Part shown: piece by piece, positions 1-6,340 of the stretch | How positions within the stretch are numbered: position 1 is the first letter of the stretch | Layout: the number at the start of each line of letters is the position of its first letter | DNA from: an uncultured bacterium | Lineage (GTDB): Bacteria; Bacillota; Clostridia; Lachnospirales; Lachnospiraceae | DNA: 6,340 nucleotides | Assembly (NCBI GenBank): GCA_905214855.1 | Contig: CAJMNU010000088.1 | Coordinates: forward strand, 1-6,340 | Direction of reading: 5' to 3' | Program-made: the position numbers and the translations under genes | Notes under the pieces: generated by a model | Databases searched by the model: none | The model's input: only the letters and a program-made list of their open reading frames with translations | Told to the model about the DNA's origin: nothing

Positions 1-23
1 AGAAGCCTGTTGCTGTTTTTCAT
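1..23 (-). CDS. Possible start of a further minus-strand gene, cut by the window edge
   Basis: On the minus strand an ATG at 23-21 opens a reading frame that runs off the left edge after seven codons (MKNSNRL). It begins 15 bp beyond the sulfatase stop codon, a spacing normal for the next gene of an operon. The lysine- and asparagine-rich start would suit a real N-terminus. Against it, no Shine-Dalgarno sequence is visible in the A/T-rich stretch just upstream, and seven codons cannot identify a family. No function is proposed. In loci of this type the next gene is often a transporter component or another glycan enzyme, but nothing here shows that. Confidence 0.25.
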
Positions 24-38
24 TTATATTTTGTGTAG

Positions 39-1520
39 TTATTTTTTTCGTACAGCAGTTACCATTTCTAGCCCAGTTGCATAATCTAATTGGCGAGGTT
101 CATATTCTTCATTTTCTCTTTGCCTTGTGTAACCTGTATATGCCCAAGTAGCTTCTGCTGCGTCAATTCTCCATGGACGGCGCTCCCAATCATAGCCACG
201 GAATGGGTCTCTGGTTTCGTTCATCCAGTCTAAAATTTTTTGATGCAGTTCTTTTGCGATAGAATAATAGGATGGATCTGAAATCAGATTTTTTAATTCA
301 TAAGGATCTTCTTGAATATCATATAATTCATCTGTAGAATCCAGCAAATGAATAGAAAGTTTATATCTGCCATCAAAGACACTTCGCATTGGTCGGAAAC
401 CTCCAAAACCATCATGGTCTACTTCATAGCGGGTAAATTCCAGATAAATTTCATGGTTGATATCCAGATCAGGATTATCCAACATAGGGAGAATACTCTT
501 GCCTTCCAGAAGTTTTGGTATTGGAAGTCCCATATAATCCATAATAGTAGGAACAAGATTGATATGAGAGACAGGAGCTTTTGCTACTGCATTGGATACT
601 CCACCCTTGATGATCATTGGAATGCGGGCGATCTCATCATAAGCAGCAGGACCTTTTGCCCATAGACAGTGAGAATCTAAGGCATTACCATGATCAGAAG
701 TATAAATGATCATGGCATCCTTGGCATAGGTTTCAGCCGCTTTGATGATACGTCCCAGTTCATAATCAGCATAGGAATTACATGCAAGGTATGCAGTTGG
801 TTTAATGACTAATTGTTCTTTATCTGAAAAACGTGATTTTCCAGCCCAGACTTTCTGATAATCTGGTTTTCCTTCCAAGGTGTCATAAACACTTGGAGTT
901 TTAGGAAATTCATAATTTTCATACATAGAGAAAAATTCTTCAGGACATAGAGAAGGATCATGTGGTTCATCTAAAGAAGCAACAAGGAAAAAATCTTCAT
1001 CAGAATGTTTGCTTAAAAAATCAATGGCACGGTTGCTTACTCTGTGTCCAAATAAAAAATCTTCTGTCACTTTACCAGCCTGTTTTTCTTGTCTGGATAG
1101 TACACGTTCTTCTGGTGTCAGTTCTTCCAGATAACAGCGCATATCATACCAATATTCAGGATCCCATCCATCCGGACAGCGTCCTAGACCAAAATAATCA
1201 CCACCATCCAAATGATACTTACCAATATAGGCTGTATGGATTCCATTGTCATGGAGACGCTGTCCGATTGTTTTTGCATTATCACTAAGTGCATAAGAAT
1301 TGGTAAAACTGCCACAGGAGTGTGGATAAGTGCCAGTAAAAATAGCTGCTCTTGCAGGTCCACAGACTGGCTGGCAACTATATGCACGTTCAAAGCGGAT
1401 ACCATCTTTTGCCAACTGATCTAAATTTGGTGTTTTCATATCTGGATTGCCGTAACATCCCAACATATCAAATCTTGTAGCATCTGTCATTAGAACGATT
1501 ACTTGTCTTTTCTTTTTCAT
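39..1520 (-). CDS. Cysteine-type sulfatase (alkaline phosphatase superfamily, S1), probably cytoplasmic
   Basis: This 493-residue protein is a type I sulfatase, which hydrolyses sulfate esters, here probably on glycosaminoglycan oligosaccharides. Seen: D13 in the N-terminal strand (LMTDATRFDMLGCYG); the signature C53-G-P-A-R57 followed by TG at 62-63; GKYHLDG with K101 and H103; EPHDP with H187; TSDHG with D276 and H277; K289 in the following WAKG; and the usual LYDIQEDPYELKNL near the C-terminus. In this family C53 of C-x-P-x-R is oxidised to formylglycine, which in anaerobes needs a radical SAM maturase (anSME), not present here. The N-terminus runs straight into the first beta strand, so no signal peptide is seen. 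The start is the ATG at 1520-1518, six bases after AAGGAG (1527-1532). A longer frame opens only with TTG at 1547 and has no ribosome site. The gene diverges from the lyase at 1795. Sulfate position and sugar specificity cannot be read from the sequence. Confidence 0.93.
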   Translation of the reverse strand: MKKKRQVIVLMTDATRFDMLGCYGNPDMKTPNLDQLAKDGIRFERAYSCQPVCGPARAAIFTGTYPHSCGSFTNSYALSDNAKTIGQRLHDNGIHTAYIGKYHLDGGDYFGLGRCPDGWDPEYWYDMRCYLEELTPEERVLSRQEKQAGKVTEDFLFGHRVSNRAIDFLSKHSDEDFFLVASLDEPHDPSLCPEEFFSMYENYEFPKTPSVYDTLEGKPDYQKVWAGKSRFSDKEQLVIKPTAYLACNSYADYELGRIIKAAETYAKDAMIIYTSDHGNALDSHCLWAKGPAAYDEIARIPMIIKGGVSNAVAKAPVSHINLVPTIMDYMGLPIPKLLEGKSILPMLDNPDLDINHEIYLEFTRYEVDHDGFGGFRPMRSVFDGRYKLSIHLLDSTDELYDIQEDPYELKNLISDPSYYSIAKELHQKILDWMNETRDPFRGYDWERRPWRIDAAEATWAYTGYTRQRENEEYEPRQLDYATGLEMVTAVRKK

Positions 1521-1526
1521 ATTTTT

Positions 1527-1532
1527 CTCCTT
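1527..1532 (-). promoter_or_regulatory. Ribosome binding site that fixes the sulfatase start
   Basis: Read on the minus strand this is AAGGAG, inside AGAAGGAG, six bases before the ATG at 1520-1518. It decides between that ATG and an upstream in-frame TTG at 1547, which has only A/T sequence before it. The nine extra residues of the longer form would precede the conserved first beta strand and match nothing expected in the family. Confidence 0.85.
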
Positions 1533-1567
1533 CTGATAGTATAGCAATTAAAATAAAAAAGTGATTT

Positions 1568-1589
1568 TATACTCTTTTTATTGAGTATA
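1568..1589. repeat. Perfect inverted repeat, candidate operator
   Basis: TATACTC at 1568-1574 and GAGTATA at 1583-1589 form perfect 7-bp arms around an 8-base spacer (TTTTTATT). The right arm contains the predicted -10 element of the sulfatase promoter, and the dyad would extend across its start site. A repressor bound here would block that promoter. A third related copy (AGTATAG, 1538-1544) lies closer to the sulfatase and repeats 1584-1590 in the same orientation. A terminator is unlikely, because the arms are A/T-rich and neither gene ends here. Confidence 0.45.
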
Positions 1590-1612
1590 GAATATTTTTT
1601 TGTTGTCTTCAA
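1584..1612 (-). promoter_or_regulatory. Predicted sigma-A promoter for the sulfatase
   Basis: On the minus strand a -35-like TTGAAG (1612-1607) and a -10-like TATACT (1589-1584) are separated by exactly 17 bases. They match the TTGACA and TATAAT consensus at four and five positions. Transcription would start near 1577, giving a 5' untranslated leader of about 55-60 bases. In such A/T-rich DNA chance matches are common. The -10 overlaps the inverted repeat at 1568-1589. Confidence 0.5.
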
Positions 1613-1715
1613 TCTTGAAAAATAAGAAAAGATATATAAAAGATGAGATGTTATGTGAAAAACATATAAAAAAATAGACAAAAATTAAAATAAATTGTTA
1701 TTTTATGAAAAAGAT

Positions 1716-1743
1716 ATGACAATATGCTGGTATATGTTAAAAT
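1716..1743 (+). promoter_or_regulatory. Predicted extended -10 sigma-A promoter for the lyase-GH2 operon
   Basis: A -35-like ATGACA (1716-1721, five of six consensus positions) is followed after 16 bases by TAAAAT (1738-1743, five of six). The -10 is preceded by TGT, which fits the extended -10 TGn motif. Transcription would begin near 1750 and give a leader of about 45 bases before the lyase ATG at 1795. This is the best-matching promoter in the intergenic region. Two of the three ATATG pentamers (1722, 1732) lie between or against its elements. Confidence 0.55.
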
Positions 1744-1794
1744 ATATAAGGTAGTGTTTGTGAACAATAAAAACTACAAGGAGGAGAAGGGAAA

Positions 1795-4215
1795 ATGACA
1801 TTAGAGAAGGAAACTATTTTAGTGGAGAGTGGAAAAGCACATCTATATTATAAAAGAATGCGTGATAATTGGAGAGATCGCCTGACAGGAAATAACATAG
1901 ATGATCCATCAGATGAATTATACCAGCAGAATATGGCTGTTTTGACTGAGGAAGCGCAGAAACATTGGGATACAATGGAAAAAGGAGGAAATGAGAGAAA
2001 GACACTTTGGACAGATATTCCATTTTTTTATCACTATCAGGCAACGATTTCAAATGTAACAGAGTGTTTTGGAACTGCATTTTCACGCATGGAGAAGATG
2101 GCTTGCGCTTACAATGCTAAGGGAAGTACCCTGTATCATAATGAGGACTTAAAAAAAGAGATCATTGGCGCATTAGAGTGGGTGTATGCAAACTTGTATA
2201 ATGATACAATGGATGCACAGAAAGATATTTATGGAAACTGGTGGCATTGGTTTATTGGTGTTCCGAAAATTTTGTGTAATATTATTATCCTGATGTATGA
2301 AGAATTAGATCAAGATCTGATCGATCGTGAAGCAAAGACATTGGAGAATTTTAACTGGGATCCTAATGAGAGATATGTTCCAATAAGTGGTGAACTTGTA
2401 AAAAATGCAGCTGGAAACCTGATCGATACCTCTTTGGTAGCGGCTTTGCGGGGAGCGATCGGGGAGGCTGGAAAACCTTTGGATATGGCGAAAGAAGCAC
2501 TCAGCAGTTGTCTTGGTTATGTCACAAGTGGTAATGGATATTATACAGATGGTTCTTATGTGGATCATACAAATCTGGCATATACAGGTGGATATGGCTT
2601 TGTATTATTGAGTGGAATTGAAAAACTTCTTTTCCTTATTACGGATACTCCATGGAAAGTAGAAGACAAAAAGCTGATAAGCATATTTGAGTGGATTTTA
2701 AACGGAATCCGTCCTTTGTTTGCATATGGTGCGGCAATGGATCTTGCGAGTGGAAGAGGAGTAGCAAGACCTTCTACCAATGATCATGTAGTTGGAGGAA
2801 ATCTGTTAAAACCAATTGTTCACCTTGCCCAATTAGCGCCAATTGAAATGAAAAACAGAATAAAGTCTTTTGCTAAGACACAGATCACATCTGGAATGCA
2901 GTATAACAAAGACAAAAAAGAATATTTTAAAGGAATGCTGGTTGCAGATATTGTAGCAATGCAGGATATCCTTGGAGATGATTCTTTGGAAGAAGACTGG
3001 GAAGTATATCACAAAAATTTCGGCGTGATGGACAAGGCAACATATCATGGAGAAAATTTTGCTGTTGGAATTAGCATGTATTCAAACAGAATAGGAAATT
3101 TTGAGTACGGAAACTGTGAAAACAGGAAAGGATGGCATCAGAGTGATGGCGTACTTTCTTTATATAATGGAGATCAGATACAGTATGCAGATGCATATTG
3201 GCCGACTGTAGATTCTCATCGTCTTTCTGGTATTACAACAGATCATACACCAGGATTTATTCCGTCTGATAATACATGGGGAGCACATACCAGCAGTAAA
3301 AATTGGGTAGGTGGTTCTTCTGTATTAGGAAAGTTTGGTTCTGTTGGTATGGATTTTGAGGGGGAACTTCCAACTGGGGAAATATCATCTTTAAAAGCGA
3401 AGAAATCTTGGTTTACATTCCCAAATGCAGTTGTTGCACTTGGAGCAGGTATTCAATCCAATGAAAATAAAGAGACAGAAACGATTGTAGAAAATCGCAA
3501 AGCCAGAGAAGGAGCAGAAAATACTATCTGGGTTGATGGAAAAAAGATGGAGTTTGCTTTGAATGAAAAGAGTGAATTGGATGCAAATTGGATTCTTTTG
3601 GAAGGAAATCATGGTGAAAAACAGAATATCGGATATTACTTCCCTGAACAGATCAAAGTAAACGTTTTGAAAGAGACCAGAACAGGAAGATGGAGTGAGA
3701 TCAATGGAGCTGTTATTCCAGAAAGTCCTATTGATGTTCCAGCTGAGAGAAGTTACATCAGTTTTGCGATCAGTCACGGAACAAATCCGCAGGGAGAAAC
3801 ATACAGCTATGTATTGCTTCCAGGAAGAACATTGAATGAAATGGAAGACTTTGCAGAAAATGCACAGATCAAGATTCTTGCCAATACAGAAAATGTACAG
3901 GCAGTAGAAAACATGGCATATGGTGTGAGCGGCTATAACTTCTGGACGGCAGCAGAGGCAGAGGGCTTGGAGGTATCTGCACAAACCCCAGCATCTGTGA
4001 CAATGGCAAAAGAAGAAGATATTATCACCTTGGGAATTTCCAATCCAAGACAGAATGGTGAGGAGATTGTTGTGACATTACAGGGGACATATGAACTTAA
4101 AAAATCATATGAAACAGTCTCTATTGAAAATAGAGATGGAAAAACAATCATTCAGGTAGAAGGTTCAAAAGATTTTGGAAAAACGTATCAGATTGTTCTT
4201 GAGAAAGTAGAATAG
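1795..4215 (+). CDS. Polysaccharide lyase family 8 (hyaluronate/chondroitin lyase type), no signal peptide
   Basis: This 806-residue protein is a PL8 lyase, which cleaves the bond on the C4 side of a uronic acid by beta-elimination and leaves an unsaturated sugar. Seen: an alpha-helical N-terminal half with the aromatic patch GNWWHWFIGVP (W149, W150); N208 in AGNLIDTSL; DGSYVDHTNLAYTGGYG with H258 and Y267; and R321 with R325 in SGRGVARP. The spacings N-50-H-9-Y-54-R equal those I recall for pneumococcal hyaluronate lyase and chondroitinase AC. The central beta domain carries NRIGNFEYGNCENRKGWH (431-448) and TVDSHRLSG (471-479). A beta-rich C-terminal domain follows from about 650. Unlike the well-known secreted enzymes, the N-terminus (MTLEKETILVESGKAHLYYK) is charged with no hydrophobic core, so a cytoplasmic location is inferred. 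AAGGAGG at 1778-1784 sits ten bases before the ATG. GH2 follows after 69 bp. The adjacent sulfatase favours chondroitin/dermatan sulfate or hyaluronan over xanthan, but the substrate is not proven. Confidence 0.93.
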   Translation: MTLEKETILVESGKAHLYYKRMRDNWRDRLTGNNIDDPSDELYQQNMAVLTEEAQKHWDTMEKGGNERKTLWTDIPFFYHYQATISNVTECFGTAFSRMEKMACAYNAKGSTLYHNEDLKKEIIGALEWVYANLYNDTMDAQKDIYGNWWHWFIGVPKILCNIIILMYEELDQDLIDREAKTLENFNWDPNERYVPISGELVKNAAGNLIDTSLVAALRGAIGEAGKPLDMAKEALSSCLGYVTSGNGYYTDGSYVDHTNLAYTGGYGFVLLSGIEKLLFLITDTPWKVEDKKLISIFEWILNGIRPLFAYGAAMDLASGRGVARPSTNDHVVGGNLLKPIVHLAQLAPIEMKNRIKSFAKTQITSGMQYNKDKKEYFKGMLVADIVAMQDILGDDSLEEDWEVYHKNFGVMDKATYHGENFAVGISMYSNRIGNFEYGNCENRKGWHQSDGVLSLYNGDQIQYADAYWPTVDSHRLSGITTDHTPGFIPSDNTWGAHTSSKNWVGGSSVLGKFGSVGMDFEGELPTGEISSLKAKKSWFTFPNAVVALGAGIQSNENKETETIVENRKAREGAENTIWVDGKKMEFALNEKSELDANWILLEGNHGEKQNIGYYFPEQIKVNVLKETRTGRWSEINGAVIPESPIDVPAERSYISFAISHGTNPQGETYSYVLLPGRTLNEMEDFAENAQIKILANTENVQAVENMAYGVSGYNFWTAAEAEGLEVSAQTPASVTMAKEEDIITLGISNPRQNGEEIVVTLQGTYELKKSYETVSIENRDGKTIIQVEGSKDFGKTYQIVLEKVE

Positions 4216-6340
<2,125 letters not shown>

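Larger units (their letters stand above)
1521..1794. other. Divergent intergenic control region
   Basis: This 274-bp region separates the 5' ends of the sulfatase and the lyase, so it must hold the promoters of both transcription units. It is far richer in A+T than the genes (34 G/C in the 180 bases of 1561-1740). It contains one candidate promoter in each direction, a perfect 7-bp inverted repeat at 1568-1589, a smaller dyad at 1652-1666 (TATGT, five bases, ACATA) and three ATATG pentamers at 1714, 1722 and 1732. I saw no open frame of note, no catabolite-repression (cre) box with its central CG, no riboswitch-like structure and no terminator. Binding of a shared regulator is inference. Confidence 0.8.

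Noticed and set aside
1..38. Terminator after the sulfatase
   Set aside because: No G/C-rich stem followed by a T run is visible on the minus strand between the stop codon and the window edge.
1521..1547. Nine-codon N-terminal extension of the sulfatase starting at TTG (1547)
   Set aside because: The upstream TTG has no ribosome binding site, whereas the ATG at 1520 has AAGGAG six bases before it, and the conserved domain begins right after that ATG.
1568..1573. TATACT as the -10 of a plus-strand promoter
   Set aside because: No acceptable -35 lies 16-18 bases upstream, and a better promoter lies nearer the lyase at 1716-1743.
1568..1589. Inverted repeat as an intrinsic terminator
   Set aside because: The stem has only two G/C pairs in each arm of seven, and no gene ends next to it on either strand.
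3391..3984. Open frame of 197 codons on the minus strand inside the lyase gene
   Set aside because: It lies wholly antisense to a gene with clear PL8 motifs. Its translation is rich in Cys, Phe and Ile without recognisable domains, as expected of an antisense shadow.
1795..4215. Xanthan lyase as the primary call for the PL8 gene
   Set aside because: The catalytic residues are shared across the family, so this cannot be excluded from motifs alone, but a neighbouring sulfatase makes a sulfated glycosaminoglycan more likely.

Overview
The window looks like a carbohydrate-degradation locus from a low-G+C, anaerobic, gut-type Firmicute, most likely a Clostridia or Lachnospiraceae relative. The grounds are AGGAGG-type ribosome binding sites, A/T-rich codon use, a very A+T-rich intergenic region (34 G/C among the 180 bases of 1561-1740) and the enzyme families present. 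The taxonomic call is inference.

Layout: a cysteine-type sulfatase lies on the minus strand (39-1520). A 274-bp A+T-rich divergent control region follows (1521-1794), with one plausible sigma-A promoter facing each way. On the plus strand are a complete polysaccharide lyase of family PL8 (1795-4215) and, 69 bp further on, a LacZ-type glycoside hydrolase family 2 enzyme (4285 to beyond the right edge, 685 codons visible). The GH2 gene has no stop codon inside the window, but it is intact as far as it goes. At the extreme left edge the first codons of another minus-strand gene may be present (1-23), with weak support.

How the genes may work together: PL8 enzymes cleave uronic-acid-containing polysaccharides (hyaluronan, chondroitin sulfate, xanthan) by beta-elimination. 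A neighbouring sulfatase points to a sulfated host glycosaminoglycan such as chondroitin or dermatan sulfate rather than xanthan. The beta-galactosidase-like enzyme would act on a galactose-containing part of the same or an accompanying host glycan. None of the three proteins shows a signal peptide, so the lyase, sulfatase and glycosidase all appear cytoplasmic, which implies import of sulfated oligosaccharides before depolymerisation. The transporter, the GH88-type unsaturated glucuronyl hydrolase, the regulator and the sulfatase-maturing radical SAM enzyme that such a pathway would need are not in the window.

The most interesting non-coding signal is a perfect 7-bp inverted repeat lying over the -10 region of the predicted sulfatase promoter, a position typical of a repressor operator. 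I found no RNA gene, CRISPR array, mobile element or clear intrinsic terminator.
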